Shown here: piece after piece, positions 18,586-28,692 of the stretch
How the letters are laid out: the number at the start of each line of letters is the position of its first letter
How positions within the stretch are numbered: the stretch's first letter is position 1
Assembly: GCA_014695295.1 (NCBI GenBank)
Contig: JACJNY010000046.1
Location: forward strand, 42,519-106,518
DNA length: 64,000 nucleotides
Reading direction: 5' to 3'
DNA from: Microcoleus sp. FACHB-61
GTDB lineage: Bacteria > Cyanobacteriota > Cyanobacteriia > Cyanobacteriales > Microcoleaceae
The notes under the pieces: model-generated
The model's database searches: none
The model's input: the letters and a program-made list of their open reading frames with translations, nothing else
What the model was told of the DNA's origin: nothing
Program-made: the position numbers and the translations under genes

Positions 18586-18642
18586 AAAGGACTAAAGTCC
18601 ATACTAAAAACTCGTGGTTCGTAGTAAGGACTTTAGTCCTTT
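18586..18642. terminator. Bidirectional terminator-like hairpin after hpf
   Basis: AAGGACTAAAGTCC (about 18586) and GGACTTTAGTCCTTTTTT (about 18625-18642) form an inverted repeat with a T-run on the + strand; the minus strand continues into TTTCTTGGTTTTTT. It lies about 50 nt beyond the hpf stop and could end that transcript. Confidence 0.55.
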
Positions 18643-18688
18643 TTTGCTAACGGCTTGCAGCCATTAACTATTAGCAGTCAGCAATTAT

Positions 18689-19342
18689 CTAGCTTTTCGC
18701 AACACTCGATTTTTCAGATGCAGCGCTTTCGGCAGTTTTGCCATTTTTGCTATTACCGTTACCGTTGCTGTGGCGGGGTTGGATAACTCCATAGCCACCG
18801 TGAGTCTTTCGTTCGTAGAGTACGTTAATTTCGCCTGTTTCGGCATTACGAAACATATAGAAATCGTGATCGATAATCTGCAATTGTTCCAAAGCTTGTT
18901 GCACAGTCATTGGAGGCATAGCAAAATACTTAGTCCGCACCACCTCAGCAGGAAGTTCGGGAGTTCGATCGCCAATCAGATCTGCTGCTACAGGATGTTC
19001 CTCAACTACCGTAACCGTTTTGGCACTATTCTGGGTCTTATTGTCGTGGCGTTTTTCCTTAAATTTCCGCAGTTGACGAGCTATCTTGTCGGCAACCAAA
19101 TCGATGCTGGCATACAGGCTTTCCGTGCTTTCCTCAGCCCGAATCACGCTGCCGTTAGCATAAATTGTTACCTCAGCAGTGTGCTTAGGATTGATCCTGG
19201 GGTTACGAGCCACCGATAAATGTATGTCCACTTCCATCGTCAAATTTTGAAAATGGCTAACTGCCTTTTCAACCTTTTGATTGACGTACTCGCGAATCGC
19301 ATCGGTGATTTCTATATTCTTACCCTGGATAACAAGCTTCAT
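18689..19342 (-). CDS. hpf: Ribosome hibernation-promoting factor, long form (LrtA)
   Basis: 217 aa. The N-terminal ~105 residues are the HPF/YfiA ribosome-binding domain ([59 protein letters not shown]). After a variable linker comes the long-form dimerisation domain (~135-190: [40 protein letters not shown]). Long HPF pairs ribosomes into inactive 100S dimers during stress or darkness; the cyanobacterial gene is known as lrtA, light-repressed. ATG at 19342 with a GGGAGGGAG-type site. The 140-bp upstream gap probably carries its promoter. Confidence 0.95.
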   Translation of the reverse strand: MKLVIQGKNIEITDAIREYVNQKVEKAVSHFQNLTMEVDIHLSVARNPRINPKHTAEVTIYANGSVIRAEESTESLYASIDLVADKIARQLRKFKEKRHDNKTQNSAKTVTVVEEHPVAADLIGDRTPELPAEVVRTKYFAMPPMTVQQALEQLQIIDHDFYMFRNAETGEINVLYERKTHGGYGVIQPRHSNGNGNSKNGKTAESAASEKSSVAKS

Positions 19343-19493
19343 AGAGCTCCCTCCCTTCTGTAACGTGGGTCTAGTTTATACACTAGCACTATGTATTCTA
19401 GAAAACACTTATCTTCCAAATCTTTTATTATATGTTGACAATTCTTGATTTAAACTGCGCCAATATTCCGTCAAAACACTATTGATTTTTTGC

Positions 19494-20174
19494 ATGATTT
19501 CCCCTCTCACCCCTCAACAGCTAAATCCACAACCCTGCTTGCTCCTCGATTGGGGACTTGTTCCCTACTCCCAAGCTTGGGAAATCCAGCAAAAACTCGT
19601 GCAAGAACGCCGCGACAAACCAGATTTGCCAGATGTCCTGATTTTGCTGGAACATCCGCCGGTTTACACTTTGGGACTGGGAGCAAAGCTGGAATTTCTG
19701 AAATTTGACCCAAGTCAAACTGGGCCGGAACTGCACCGAGTTGAGCGGGGCGGCGAGGTGACTTACCACTGTCCGGGCCAATTGGTGGGCTATCCGATTT
19801 TAAATTTGCGCCGTCACCAACAAGATTTGCACTGGTATTTGCGGCAGTTGGAGGAAGTGCTGCTGAGGGTGCTGGAAGTTTGCGGGTTGAAGGGTTCGCG
19901 GGTTCCCGGTATGACTGGAGTTTGGGTAGAGGGGTGCAAAGTAGGTGCGATCGGCATTAAAGTCAGCCGCTGGATTACGATGCACGGTTTTGCTTTAAAT
20001 GTTTGTCCGGATCTCGCCGGTTTTGGGCAAATTGTACCTTGCGGGATTCCCGATCGACCTGTTGGGAGTTTAGAGCAGTTTATCCCGGGAATTGAGGTCG
20101 ATCGAGTGCGATCGATCCTTGTCGCTGAGTTTGCTCGCGTTTTTGCAGTGGAAATTGTGCGATCGAATGTGTAG
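19494..20174 (+). CDS. lipB: Lipoyl(octanoyl) transferase
   Basis: 226 aa from the ATG at 19494; a TTG four codons earlier is less likely. LipB moves octanoyl from acyl carrier protein to lipoyl domains. Visible family blocks: [32 protein letters not shown], the Lys-containing [20 protein letters not shown] and the catalytic Cys in [15 protein letters not shown]. Complete and standalone; lipA is not adjacent. Confidence 0.95.
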   Translation: MISPLTPQQLNPQPCLLLDWGLVPYSQAWEIQQKLVQERRDKPDLPDVLILLEHPPVYTLGLGAKLEFLKFDPSQTGPELHRVERGGEVTYHCPGQLVGYPILNLRRHQQDLHWYLRQLEEVLLRVLEVCGLKGSRVPGMTGVWVEGCKVGAIGIKVSRWITMHGFALNVCPDLAGFGQIVPCGIPDRPVGSLEQFIPGIEVDRVRSILVAEFARVFAVEIVRSNV

Positions 20175-20595
20175 GGTGCGTCCCCCGATCGCAGGTGAAG
20201 TAATGCGGATTTTAACCCCTTACTGGAAATAATAAATTTTCAGGGCGATCGCCTTTTCTTGAGTGAAGTGCGATCGCTCTTAAATTATCAAAAACATCAG
20301 GCTTAATTCTCCACCCAATCACTTAAAAACTCCAGACTAAAAATGCTAAATATCGAATCGAATTAACGCGGCGGTGTTTGCGAGACTTGGGGGTATTATA
20401 GAGATAATTTTAACGGTCTGTACTTACGGACTCAATAATTGAGACAAGTGGTGGTATAATTCGCGGTTGCAGGCTTCTCTAACCTTAGAGAGAAGCAAGA
20501 CCGATGCAGAAATACGTCCTAAGAGTTTTGCGATCGCCCCTAGCGTCAGGTAAGATTCTTGTTAATTATTGCGCTGCGCTCAGGAGAAAAAATTT
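20175..20595. other. Intergenic region upstream of the DM13-like gene
   Basis: Contains a repeat ending in GAAGTGCGATCGCTCTTAAA (about 20264-20285), which recurs downstream of the next gene at about 21017, and a hairpin GCTTCTCT/AGAGAAGC near 20472-20495 that may lie in the 5' untranslated leader. No gene supported. Confidence 0.5.
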
Positions 20596-20943
20596 ATGCC
20601 AGATATGTCCGGTCAAGACCCCTCGGAAATTAAAATGGCGACGGTTGATGAAGAAGAAAAAGGCGCAACGTTTAGCGGTACGGTCATCCTTGCTATCGAT
20701 GTCGAGGGTCCTGGGGAAGTCCTTTTCTTCAGAGACTTTTTGATTGAAGATTATAAAGGCGAACTTACCGCTTATCTGGCAACAGATGGCAATATAACGA
20801 AAGGCATTGATTTAGGCGAAGTTAAGCATAAGAGCAGCAGCTTTAAGCTGCCCATTCCGCTGGGGACGGATACATCACCCTACAATACAGTCGTGCTGCG
20901 CGACGAAAAAAGCAAGAAAAAAGTTGTGACGATCAAGCTGTAA
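20596..20943 (+). CDS. Small DM13-like domain protein
   Basis: 115 aa, start ATG at 20596 with CAGGAG 10 nt upstream; an in-frame ATG at 20569 lacks such a site. Past a short acidic leader (MPDMSGQDPSEIKMATVDEE) the sequence resembles a DM13-type beta fold: FSGTVILAIDVEGPGEVLFF, FLIEDYKGELTAYLATDG, IDLGEVKHKSSSFKLPIP, YNTVVLRDE. DM13 domains are beta-sandwich units of the cytochrome b561/DOMON group, usually extracytoplasmic, but no signal peptide is visible here. Function unknown. It is flanked by near-identical HIP1-containing repeats. Confidence 0.7.
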   Translation: MPDMSGQDPSEIKMATVDEEEKGATFSGTVILAIDVEGPGEVLFFRDFLIEDYKGELTAYLATDGNITKGIDLGEVKHKSSSFKLPIPLGTDTSPYNTVVLRDEKSKKKVVTIKL

Positions 20944-20997
20944 AATTTGCAATTTAGCTCGTAGTTCAGCCAAATTCGTTAGCGCAGCCCTCGAAGA

Positions 20998-21043
20998 GGA
21001 TCGCCCTTTTTTTCCTGAAGTGCGATCGCTCTTAAATTAAGGT
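20998..21043. repeat. HIP1-containing direct repeat (second copy)
   Basis: GATCGCC, a T-rich tract, then GAAGTGCGATCGCTCTTAAA. The first copy is at about 20246-20287 in the same orientation; together they flank the DM13-like gene. Confidence 0.55.
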
Positions 21044-21086
21044 GCGTCACTTTCGATCCAACAGTCCAGTTGTAAAGTGATGCACC
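21041..21086. terminator. Hairpin between convergent DM13-like gene and ssb
   Basis: GGTGCGTCACTTT (21041-21053) pairs with AAAGTGATGCACC (21074-21086) with one mismatch and a 20-nt loop. It lies just after the ssb stop on the minus strand. It is a compact copy of the GGTGCGTCA palindrome seen in several gaps. Confidence 0.6.
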
Positions 21087-21093
21087 CTAATTT

Positions 21094-21651
21094 TTAAAAT
21101 GGAATCGGATCGTAATCGGGATTGTCAGCTTCGTTAGACGAACCCGACTGGCGATCGGACTCAGAATTTGACGACTGATGCGAGTTCCAATCCGAACTAG
21201 ACGTGCGGTTAGCGCCACCTGGAGCGCTGTTAGGACTGCGGCCTCGCGAACTCATAGGAACCACGTTGCTCGGCACATTAGCCGGCGCGCTGTCGCGAAT
21301 TTGAGCCGGTTCGGGGGCGGTTCTAGCTACGGGAGCCGAACTCATTGCATCGGCGCCGACACTGTAAATCCTTTGAGCTGTCAGTTCAGCGCGCTTTTCT
21401 TTAATACCATCTCTTTCGATCGTATTCATGCTCAGCCGCCCCTCAATAATCACGCGATCGCCCTCGTGATATTTCTCGTGAATTTCTTGAGCAAAATTTC
21501 CCCATCCTATCACTTTCAAATGTTCGGGCGGATCTTCAGGTTTTGGGCCGGGAAACTGCACCAGCATCTCAGCGATTTGAAGTTGATTGTCAGGAGTATA
21601 ACGGAGTTGCGGTTGTTGAATTATTTCCGCCATCAAAATGCAGCTATTCAT
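21094..21651 (-). CDS. ssb: Single-stranded DNA-binding protein
   Basis: 185 aa. N-terminal OB fold (~1-105: [53 protein letters not shown]), a Ser/Asn-rich flexible linker, and the acidic C-terminal tip NPDYDPIPF that in SSBs recruits repair and replication partners. The second Met (MAEIIQQ, residue 7) may be the true start. The core differs from the canonical short bacterial form (it lacks an obvious NxVxLxGRL start), so it is probably the second, cyanobacterium-type SSB paralogue. Confidence 0.88.
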   Translation of the reverse strand: MNSCILMAEIIQQPQLRYTPDNQLQIAEMLVQFPGPKPEDPPEHLKVIGWGNFAQEIHEKYHEGDRVIIEGRLSMNTIERDGIKEKRAELTAQRIYSVGADAMSSAPVARTAPEPAQIRDSAPANVPSNVVPMSSRGRSPNSAPGGANRTSSSDWNSHQSSNSESDRQSGSSNEADNPDYDPIPF

Positions 21652-21745
21652 CTGTTATTTGTGAGTAATTGGGAATTGGAGGAAGAAGAAAGACGAAAGA
21701 CGGAAAAAAACAGCTATCCGTGTACCCGTCAAGCGTGTCTTGCTA

Positions 21746-21875
21746 TTGGAAATTGGGAATTGGGAATTGGGAATTGGGAATTGGGAATTGGGAATTATTG
21801 ATTTTTCTGCGCTATTCGCTATTAGTTTTCACCGATTACCGATTACCGATTACCCATTACCAATTACGCATTACC
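21746..21875. repeat. Heptamer tandem repeats (STRR type)
   Basis: About seven copies of GGGAATT (21746-21797), then after a short spacer about six copies of a GATTACC-like heptamer (21831-21875). Short tandemly repeated heptamers are a known feature of filamentous cyanobacterial genomes. The second array runs into the next gene: its last codons and stop (21864-21875) are formed by the repeat. Confidence 0.85.
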
Positions 21876-24407
21876 AAATTTATCTTGGCGAACCGCCGCC
21901 TCAGCTTGGCTGACAAAATCGTGCACGAGGGTGCGGTACTCCTTCAAAGTTTCTGATACCCAATCTCGATCCTCGCTGTTGGCGAAGATATGAACGGTCG
22001 GTTCGCTCGCATCGGGCAAAACTAATACCCAATTGTCGTCGCTGTAGTTAAAAATCTTCACTCCATCTATTAATTCTAAACGATCGGGCGAATGAGTTTC
22101 TACTAAATGTCGCATCAGCGAACCCTTGATAGTCCAAGGACAGCGGACGCTGTAACTGCGGTGGGAGACGCGGGGAAGTTCGGCTTTGATCTGTCCGAGC
22201 GATCGCTCCTGAATCGTCATCATTTCTATCACTTTAGCAATGCAGAACATTCCGTCAAATCCGGGATGCAATTGCGGGAAAATAAAACCCATAAGGCCGC
22301 TGCCGCCCAAAACCACATTCGGGTTCCTGTTAGCGGCTTCCATCAAAGCAGTTGGGTTCGCCTTCGTGCGGATTACCTTGCTTTGATAGCGGCGGGCGAT
22401 CGCCTCCACCGCAGAAGACGCATGCACCGGCACTACTACTGTACCTTTGGGATTAGAAGTCAGCATCAAATTTACCATCAACGCCGTCAGCATTTCCCCG
22501 CGAATCGCTATCCCAGACTCATCTACCAAAATGAGCTGTTCGCCGTTAGCCGACACCTGCACTCCAAAATTAGCGCTGAGTGCTTTCACCACCCGGCCGA
22601 GTTGGTCGAGCAAATATTCCCGTTCCCCGTTGCTTAGAGAAGTCTGCTTGAGACTGGCATTGAGCACCACCGCATCGCAGCCGAACTTGGCGAGCATTTG
22701 CGGCAGAATTGCTCCGGAAACTGCGTAAACGTAATCGATTACCACCTTAGTATTGCTGTAGCGTATTGCCTCAACATTCATCTGCCGCTCAAAAATGCGG
22801 TTGTAAACGTCCAGAGCTTGGTTAAAGTACGACATCTCTCCAATTTCCGGAATTAGAGCTCGTCGCAAATCTTCCTTAAAATAAGCGCCCTCGATTTTTT
22901 TCTCAGCAGCTTTAGTAATATTGATGCCTTTGATATCGAAGAATTCAATTAAAATGTGGTCCGAGCGATCGGGCGAAATGCGAACGTGAATGCCGCCAGC
23001 AATTGATATCGTAGACGAAACCGTGCGCGCGATCGGAATTGCCGTCGATTCCAAATTGACCACATTAATTCCCACCGACATCAAACCCGCAATCAAAGAC
23101 CTCGAAACCATCCGCGAAATGCTCCGCTGGTCGCGAGAAACCGATACTGAAGTCCCGGGTTTCAAAGTCGAGCCGTAAGCCGCCCCTAATTTCACCGCAA
23201 ATTCCGGGGTAACATCCACATTTGCCAGTCCTTGAACGCCACGCTGACCGAACAAATTCCGCTTAGCTTGTTCTCCCCAAATTAAATTTTGATTTAACAG
23301 AGCGCCGGATTCAATATTTTTGCTCGGCCAGACGCGCACGCTTGGCCCGACTTGCGCTTCTTCTCCCACAATCGACATGGAACCGACGATAGCACCTTCC
23401 AATACATGAGCGCGCCTGTCTACGCGGGTACTCCGGCAAATCACGCAGGCCCTAAGGTGAGCGTCTTCGCCGATAATTGCTCCGTTCCAGACGATGGGAC
23501 GTTTGAGGTTGGCATCGGCCCCGACTGTCACGTTATCTCCGATCACCGTACCGGCATCGATTTTAACTCGGGCTCCAATCCGACAATTGTTGCCGATCAT
23601 GGCCGGTACTTCGATGATGGCGCTATCGTCAATAAAAGTATTCTGACCTACCCAAACTCCCGATCGAACTTGGTTGTAGTAGCTCAAATCCAGGTTGACT
23701 TTTCCCCGCAGCGCGTCGTACTGAGCTTCCCGGTAAACATCTAGCTGGCCGACATCGCACCAGTAACCCTCGGCGATGTAACCGTACATCGGCTCGTTTT
23801 TTTCCAGCAGCAAGGGAAACAAGTCTTTCGAGAAGTCGCACTCTTTATCTGCAGGCAGGTAGTCCAATACTTCCGGTTCTAAAATGTAGGTGCCGGTATT
23901 GACGGTATCGGAAAAAATTTCGCTGCTAGAAGGCTTTTCCAGAAAGCGGCTGATGCGGTTATCTTCCTCGGTAATCACGACCCCGAATTCCATCGGGTTG
24001 GGAACGCGAGTTAAAATTAATGTGGCTTTGGATTGGTTGCGGCGGTGAAATTTCAGAGCTTCCGTCAAGTCGAAGTCTGTGATGCTGTCGCCGCTGATGA
24101 CCAGAAAAGTTCGATCGAGCAATTCAGCAATATTTTTGACGCAACCAGCCGTACCCAGCGGTTGGTCTTCCTCCACAGCGTAAGTCATTTGAACGCCAAA
24201 CTCTGCCCCGTCAGTAAAATATTCGCGCATGACATCGGGAAGGTAGTGCAGCGTAGCAATAATTTCCGTAATCTGATGCCTTTTTAGCAAATTGATAATG
24301 TGTTCTGCGATCGGGCGATTGAGAATCGGCACCATAGGTTTAGGCAAATCGCACGTCAGGGGTCTGAGCCTCGTTCCCGACCCCCCAGCCATCAGCACTG
24401 CACGCAT
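21864..24407 (-). CDS. Bifunctional mannose-1-phosphate guanylyltransferase / phosphomannomutase-like
   Basis: 847 aa from the ATG at 24407, which has a near-perfect AAGGAGG site; an upstream ATG gives 12 extra residues but no such site. Residues 1-230 are a nucleotidyltransferase ([38 protein letters not shown]). Then left-handed beta-helix hexapeptide repeats (~245-370), and a phosphohexomutase region (~385-847) with PVHASSAVE and a [11 protein letters not shown] segment. The usual phosphoserine loop TASHN is not evident ([19 protein letters not shown] is at the expected place), so mutase activity is uncertain. The family makes sugar nucleotides for glycans. Long, standalone gene. Confidence 0.85.
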   Translation of the reverse strand: MRAVLMAGGSGTRLRPLTCDLPKPMVPILNRPIAEHIINLLKRHQITEIIATLHYLPDVMREYFTDGAEFGVQMTYAVEEDQPLGTAGCVKNIAELLDRTFLVISGDSITDFDLTEALKFHRRNQSKATLILTRVPNPMEFGVVITEEDNRISRFLEKPSSSEIFSDTVNTGTYILEPEVLDYLPADKECDFSKDLFPLLLEKNEPMYGYIAEGYWCDVGQLDVYREAQYDALRGKVNLDLSYYNQVRSGVWVGQNTFIDDSAIIEVPAMIGNNCRIGARVKIDAGTVIGDNVTVGADANLKRPIVWNGAIIGEDAHLRACVICRSTRVDRRAHVLEGAIVGSMSIVGEEAQVGPSVRVWPSKNIESGALLNQNLIWGEQAKRNLFGQRGVQGLANVDVTPEFAVKLGAAYGSTLKPGTSVSVSRDQRSISRMVSRSLIAGLMSVGINVVNLESTAIPIARTVSSTISIAGGIHVRISPDRSDHILIEFFDIKGINITKAAEKKIEGAYFKEDLRRALIPEIGEMSYFNQALDVYNRIFERQMNVEAIRYSNTKVVIDYVYAVSGAILPQMLAKFGCDAVVLNASLKQTSLSNGEREYLLDQLGRVVKALSANFGVQVSANGEQLILVDESGIAIRGEMLTALMVNLMLTSNPKGTVVVPVHASSAVEAIARRYQSKVIRTKANPTALMEAANRNPNVVLGGSGLMGFIFPQLHPGFDGMFCIAKVIEMMTIQERSLGQIKAELPRVSHRSYSVRCPWTIKGSLMRHLVETHSPDRLELIDGVKIFNYSDDNWVLVLPDASEPTVHIFANSEDRDWVSETLKEYRTLVHDFVSQAEAAVRQDKFGNA

Positions 24408-24979
24408 AAAATCCTCCTTGCTTAGAAAACTCTCTACCGTCATTGTCCGCTAGAAAAAGTTTGCCTGCTGTAATTCGTGGGCCGCCAGCTATCACTTAGT
24501 TAAATATCATCGAGTAGTTACACGTCTGGGAAATCCCGTTCGGCCAGGTAATCCCTCAGCAGCAACCGATTTCAACCGAATTAGAACTTGCTGCGTCGCA
24601 CCAATCCCCCGGTCGATCTCGGATTTGTAGGCGATGTTGGGTAATACCAGTTTAAAAAAAGAATGCAACTGCAGGCAAGCTCCAAACCCTTATCTCATCA
24701 GCCATTCCCCGCTCTTTAATTCTTCAATTCTTCAATCTAAAATGGTATAAGTCCTCAGAACCATCGACTTTTGGCACAAGCCCCTTCTTGCTTGCTCCGT
24801 GAAAGCTATTTCAGGGGTGTTATTTTTAAGTTTGTGGCCAGCGGGGATTTTGAAGTCTCTTTCTGAAGGTGGAATTATTACGGGTATCGGTGCGCTTTGC
24901 CATCTGATAAATGATAGATTAAGGGTAGCGCTTTGACTAGCTGACCCAAAATCCTATCCATTGCTTAGGGGTTTTTTAA
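24408..24979. other. Intergenic region, divergent promoters
   Basis: Must hold promoters for the leftward sugar-nucleotide gene and the rightward small-protein/methyltransferase pair. Contains a TTCTTCAA-type short repeat (about 24718-24735). A minus-strand frame near 24510-24640 reads like protein for ~45 codons but has no start and I do not recognise it. Confidence 0.4.
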
Positions 24980-25177
24980 ATGAGTACGTTAATTAGCTTG
25001 GCATTGCTGATCGCTTACGGTGGCGGTATTTGGAAATTTTGGAATGGTTTCCACCGCACTAACTTCGACAGAAGTTTTACAAATCGCCTGAAGCTGTCGC
25101 TGCTCTGGCCCGCGTTAATTTTTAATAAGCCTTACCGCCAAAACTTTACAAAAGCTCTCAAAGCCTCTAAAAGGTAA
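24980..25177 (+). CDS. Small conserved membrane protein
   Basis: 65 aa. One hydrophobic helix at residues 3-20 (LISLALLIAYGGGIWKFW), then a basic region (RSFTNRLKLSLLWPALIF, NKPYRQNFTKALKASKR). I know no function. It ends 7 nt before the methyltransferase start, so the two are probably co-transcribed. Confidence 0.75.
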   Translation: MSTLISLALLIAYGGGIWKFWNGFHRTNFDRSFTNRLKLSLLWPALIFNKPYRQNFTKALKASKR

Positions 25178-25184
25178 TTCAAGA

Positions 25185-25922
25185 ATGTCTAAAAAGTCCG
25201 ATCGCCCAGTCGCGGGCCAGGAGCAGACTTGGTTTGCTAAAGGAAAATCAGATAGCTGGCAAGTTTTACTGTCGCAAGTCGCTTCTCGGTTCGATCGCGA
25301 ATACCGAGGAGAAGCTTTCGCTTTACCCGAAGAAGTCGAAGCAATGCCGATTTTCCTGGAATCAGTCGCAGGAACTCTCCAAGCAAAAACAGTTTCTCCC
25401 TTCTGGAAAATTGCCAAACCTCAAAAAAATCAGCGCTGTTTAGACATTGGCTGCGGAGTCAGCTTTCTCGTCTACCCTTGGCGGGATTGGGAAGCATATT
25501 TTTACGGTCAAGAAATCAGCAGCGCAGCGCGAGACGCCTTAAACGCTCGCGGCCCTCAGCTCAATTCTAAGCTGTTCAAAGGCGTAGAATGGGCTCCCGC
25601 TCACCAGTTAAATTACGAAGAGGCTCAGTTCGATTTATGCCTCGCTACAGGCTTTAGTTGTTACTATCCCATAGACTATTGGAGTATTGTCATGGGAGAA
25701 GTAAAGCGGGTACTAAAACCGGGCGGTCATTTTGTTTTTGATGTCCTCAACCCCAATGCTCCTCTAGCAGAAGATTGGGCAATTTTGGAAACTTATCGAG
25801 CCGGGGAAGTATTTTTAGAGACAATAGAAGATTGGGAAAAAATGATAAAAGCTGCTGGCGCTAAGGTAGTAAAAAAGCAAAGCGGCGACTTATTTCAAAT
25901 GTATAAAGTTCAATACAATTGA
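25185..25922 (+). CDS. Class I SAM-dependent methyltransferase
   Basis: 245 aa. SAM-binding motif I is RCLDIGCGVSFLVYPW (~84-99), the motif II acidic residue is in YGQEISSAAR, and the post-motif ends in EVKRVLKPGGHFVFDVLNP. The fold is a Rossmann-like methyltransferase; the substrate is unknown. ATG start after AAGGTAATTCAAG; operon with the small membrane protein upstream. Confidence 0.88.
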   Translation: MSKKSDRPVAGQEQTWFAKGKSDSWQVLLSQVASRFDREYRGEAFALPEEVEAMPIFLESVAGTLQAKTVSPFWKIAKPQKNQRCLDIGCGVSFLVYPWRDWEAYFYGQEISSAARDALNARGPQLNSKLFKGVEWAPAHQLNYEEAQFDLCLATGFSCYYPIDYWSIVMGEVKRVLKPGGHFVFDVLNPNAPLAEDWAILETYRAGEVFLETIEDWEKMIKAAGAKVVKKQSGDLFQMYKVQYN

Positions 25923-26294
25923 GAGGTAATTGGTAATTGGTAAGGGGCTTCAGGGCTATCCTATAAAAGCAAGCAACGCTTACGAGGAACAGGATCTGGC
26001 CACAGAAAATCAAGGGTTTCAGACTACGATATAAAAGTGCAAGTTCGCATCGCACCCTGAGTGATGAAACCCGGTTTCTTCATATATTTCTCGTTCCTGT
26101 TCCCAAAACTCGTAGAAACCGGGCTTCTAGCCCCCATGCGCAAGACCTGAAACTGTCCGAAGTGTTGATACTTCTAGCCATTTAAAAACCCTGCGATTGC
26201 GACAGCGAACAATGAGAAGATACTCACAAGACCGAAGCAAGCAGATTTGATATTAGCAATTCCCGATTCCCCATTAGCCATTATCCATTAGCAA
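25923..26294. other. Intergenic region with repeats
   Basis: Contains GGTAATT heptamers (25925-25945) and two AAACCCGGTTTCT-type repeats (about 26067 and 26108). No gene supported. Confidence 0.5.
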
Positions 26295-28067
26295 TTAATT
26301 TTCGCTAGTAGCAGCAGGAGATGGCGCAGGCGATGGCGACTCTTCGACAGCAGGAGATGGCGCAGGCGACGGCGACTCTTCGGCGGCAGGAGATGGCGCA
26401 GCTTCCGGCTGCGGGGACTCTTCGGCGGCAGGAGATGGCGCAGCTTCCGGCTGCGGGGACTCTTCGGCGGCAGGAGATGGCGCAGCTTCAAGTTCAGGCG
26501 ACACTTCGGCAGGGGCAGGAGATGGCGCAGCTTCGGGCTGCGGGGGTGCTTCGGCGGGCTGCGGTTGACGAGAAGGCGACTGTTCGGCGGCTGGTTTCGG
26601 TTGAGGTGAGGGCGACGGTTGGGCCGCAGGCTTTTGTGCGGGCGGCGACGGTTGGGCCCCTGGCTGTGGTTTGTTTGAGGGGGCCGGTGGCTTCTCAAAC
26701 TGCGGTTTCACTTCAGTAGGCGCTGGGGAGGGCGGCTGGCCTGTTGGTCTGCTGGGCCCTGTCTGGGCGGGCGCGGGCTGCGGCTGGCCTGCTGGGTTGG
26801 GCCTGGTTGGGGCGGTAGATGGGGTGACAGGAATGCCGCTGCAAACTTTTTCGTCGTACTTAAACGCGACAGCCACCTGGTAAAGCTTGTGCGTGCTGGC
26901 TGCAGAAAATGTTAGAGAAGGGTTAATAATCGCGGTTTTAGCCGCATTATCGAGAATACCGTAACCCGTCGCGACGATCGGCTGAGGCTCGGCCTTAAGC
27001 AAGCCTTGAGGGCTGACAACAGCTCCAAAAACTGCTGTTCCTTCAAGTTTTTGCGAGCAAGCTGCTGCGGGATAAGCGACATTCACAGGAGTCGGCCCCG
27101 TCATTTCCAAGTCAGGATAAGCCTTTTTGAATTTTTCAAACAAAGCAACATAGGTATTGGCAGCCGCAAGTAGTGTCTCTCTGTCGGTGGGTAAGTTTGA
27201 ACCCGGTTGTTCGGACTGTGCTAGCTGTCGCTGTCCCTCTTCAAATTGTTGTCTCCTGATTCTTTCTTCGGGAGTTTCTGCGATGAGATTCCTTTTATTG
27301 GGATCTTTTTGAGTCAATTTTGGTACTCCATCGGGTCCCACATTCCTGCGGGCAATGGGGAATTCCGGGGTAAAGACAGGAGCTCCGTCTGGAAATAGTG
27401 GGAGTCCGCCTCTACTGGCGATGATCTTTTTGAGCGCCTCTGCTTCATCTTCCGAGCCGGCGCCGGGAAGCTGGGGCGCTTCTGGCAGCGATGGCGGCGG
27501 CGGCGGGATATTGCGATCGAAATTACCCGGCAAGGGCGGGAAAATCAAATTGCTTGGGGGCTGTTGCTCGATGCGATCGGGTATGTTCAGCGGGGGGTTT
27601 ATCGCTGTTGGGGATGGATTTTTGGGAGGTGGCGGGGCTGTTGGGGCCGGAGAGGGCGGGAGAGGGGAATAAGGGAGAGGGGAATAAGGGAGAGGGGAAA
27701 AGAATCCAGGAGGGGGCATTCCTGGCGGTAGGGCGGGCAAGTTGATAGCTGGAGGAGGTGCGGGGGGCAAGGGAGGGGCTAACTTGGGCGAGGGCCGAAG
27801 GGGAACTGGTGCGATCAAAAACGGCTTGTTGGACGGGCGCGGGGGTATGGCTTGTGGCAGGCGGCCGGCCTCTGCGGGAGTTAGTTCTACCAAGCCGACG
27901 GAACCGGGGATATTTTTTGAGGAATTTCCACCATAAAGTATGCTTGAGAGCGTCGGGGCGGTTGCTCCGAACACTCCGTGAAGGCCGACAGAAGCTAACG
28001 CTGCCCACCAATAAGGCTGGCGCAGCGGTTCGGAAAGGGTGTTGGCTAGGGAGGAAGAGTCAGTCAT
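26295..28067 (-). CDS. Proline-rich TonB-like protein
   Basis: 590 aa. A hydrophobic stretch at ~18-42 (YWWAALASVGLHGVFGATAP) is a possible N-terminal anchor, followed by a long proline-rich region with PPLPPAPPP-type runs (~70-200). A folded region at ~330-420 (VNVAYPAAACSQKLEGTAVFGAVVSPQGLLKAEPQ, NPSLTFSAAS, YQVAVAFKYD) resembles a TonB C-terminal domain. The tail (~430-590) is Pro/Glu/Ala/Ser-rich with three tandem copies of a 14-residue unit EESPQPEAAPSPAA. TonB-like proteins couple the inner membrane to outer-membrane transporters, but here a C-terminal low-complexity tail follows the domain, which is unusual. Assignment is tentative. Confidence 0.7.
   Translation of the reverse strand: MTDSSSLANTLSEPLRQPYWWAALASVGLHGVFGATAPTLSSILYGGNSSKNIPGSVGLVELTPAEAGRLPQAIPPRPSNKPFLIAPVPLRPSPKLAPPLPPAPPPAINLPALPPGMPPPGFFSPLPYSPLPYSPLPPSPAPTAPPPPKNPSPTAINPPLNIPDRIEQQPPSNLIFPPLPGNFDRNIPPPPPSLPEAPQLPGAGSEDEAEALKKIIASRGGLPLFPDGAPVFTPEFPIARRNVGPDGVPKLTQKDPNKRNLIAETPEERIRRQQFEEGQRQLAQSEQPGSNLPTDRETLLAAANTYVALFEKFKKAYPDLEMTGPTPVNVAYPAAACSQKLEGTAVFGAVVSPQGLLKAEPQPIVATGYGILDNAAKTAIINPSLTFSAASTHKLYQVAVAFKYDEKVCSGIPVTPSTAPTRPNPAGQPQPAPAQTGPSRPTGQPPSPAPTEVKPQFEKPPAPSNKPQPGAQPSPPAQKPAAQPSPSPQPKPAAEQSPSRQPQPAEAPPQPEAAPSPAPAEVSPELEAAPSPAAEESPQPEAAPSPAAEESPQPEAAPSPAAEESPSPAPSPAVEESPSPAPSPAATSEN
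26370..26505. repeat. In-frame 42-bp tandem repeats in the TonB-like gene
   Basis: Three near-identical 42-bp units encode the 14-residue EESPQPEAAPSPAA repeat, followed by shorter ESPSPAPSPA units towards the stop. Repeats of this kind expand and contract by slippage, so length may vary between strains. Confidence 0.75.
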
Positions 28068-28692
28068 GACTATGGGGAATGGGGAATTGGTAATTGGTAA
28101 TTGCTAATTGGGAATTGGGAATTGAAAGTTAATAGTTATTAATTAATATTTTTTTATTCTGAGCGATTTAAAAAGTTGCAGTTGGGAATTCAAAGGTATA
28201 ATTTTAGCACGGCCGGTATCGAAATTGCCCGATCGACTTTTATTTAGATTTCGCGACCCTCAACTCAAGCATTCAAGCGTAGAAACCGGATTTCTTGACG
28301 GATTCAACCTGAGAACCGAGATTTTTCGTTGCTGTTGTAGCAACCGCCAATACGGTTAGGACGTTCTTAATTGCTCAAAGCATTGTTTTTCTTGCCGCAA
28401 GCCTTTTGCCTTTTCCCGAATGCCCTCTGTTAAACCCGGTTTCTCAGGTATTGTTGAGAATGGTGCTGGGGGCGTCAAGCGGGCCGGACTGAGGCGATCG
28501 AAAAAACAGACTGCGGCGCTGCCATAGCGTCTTTTTCCGGGATCTGGGGCCCAACTAATTTATTACACACGATCGATCGAACGGATCGATCGGCGTTTCC
28601 AATTCGGTTACAGCATCAAAAAACTCAAAACCCATCGAGTGGCTGCGCGCTGTACGCGCCGGCTGTGGCAGCAATCTCAAAACTCCGTTGAT
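28068..28692. other. Intergenic region, divergent/upstream gap
   Basis: Contains AATTGGTAATTGGTAATT heptamers (28081-28130), AAACC(C)GG repeats (about 28276 and 28434) and a GATCGATCG cluster near 28570. The promoter of the TonB-like gene should lie at its left end. No gene supported. Confidence 0.5.
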
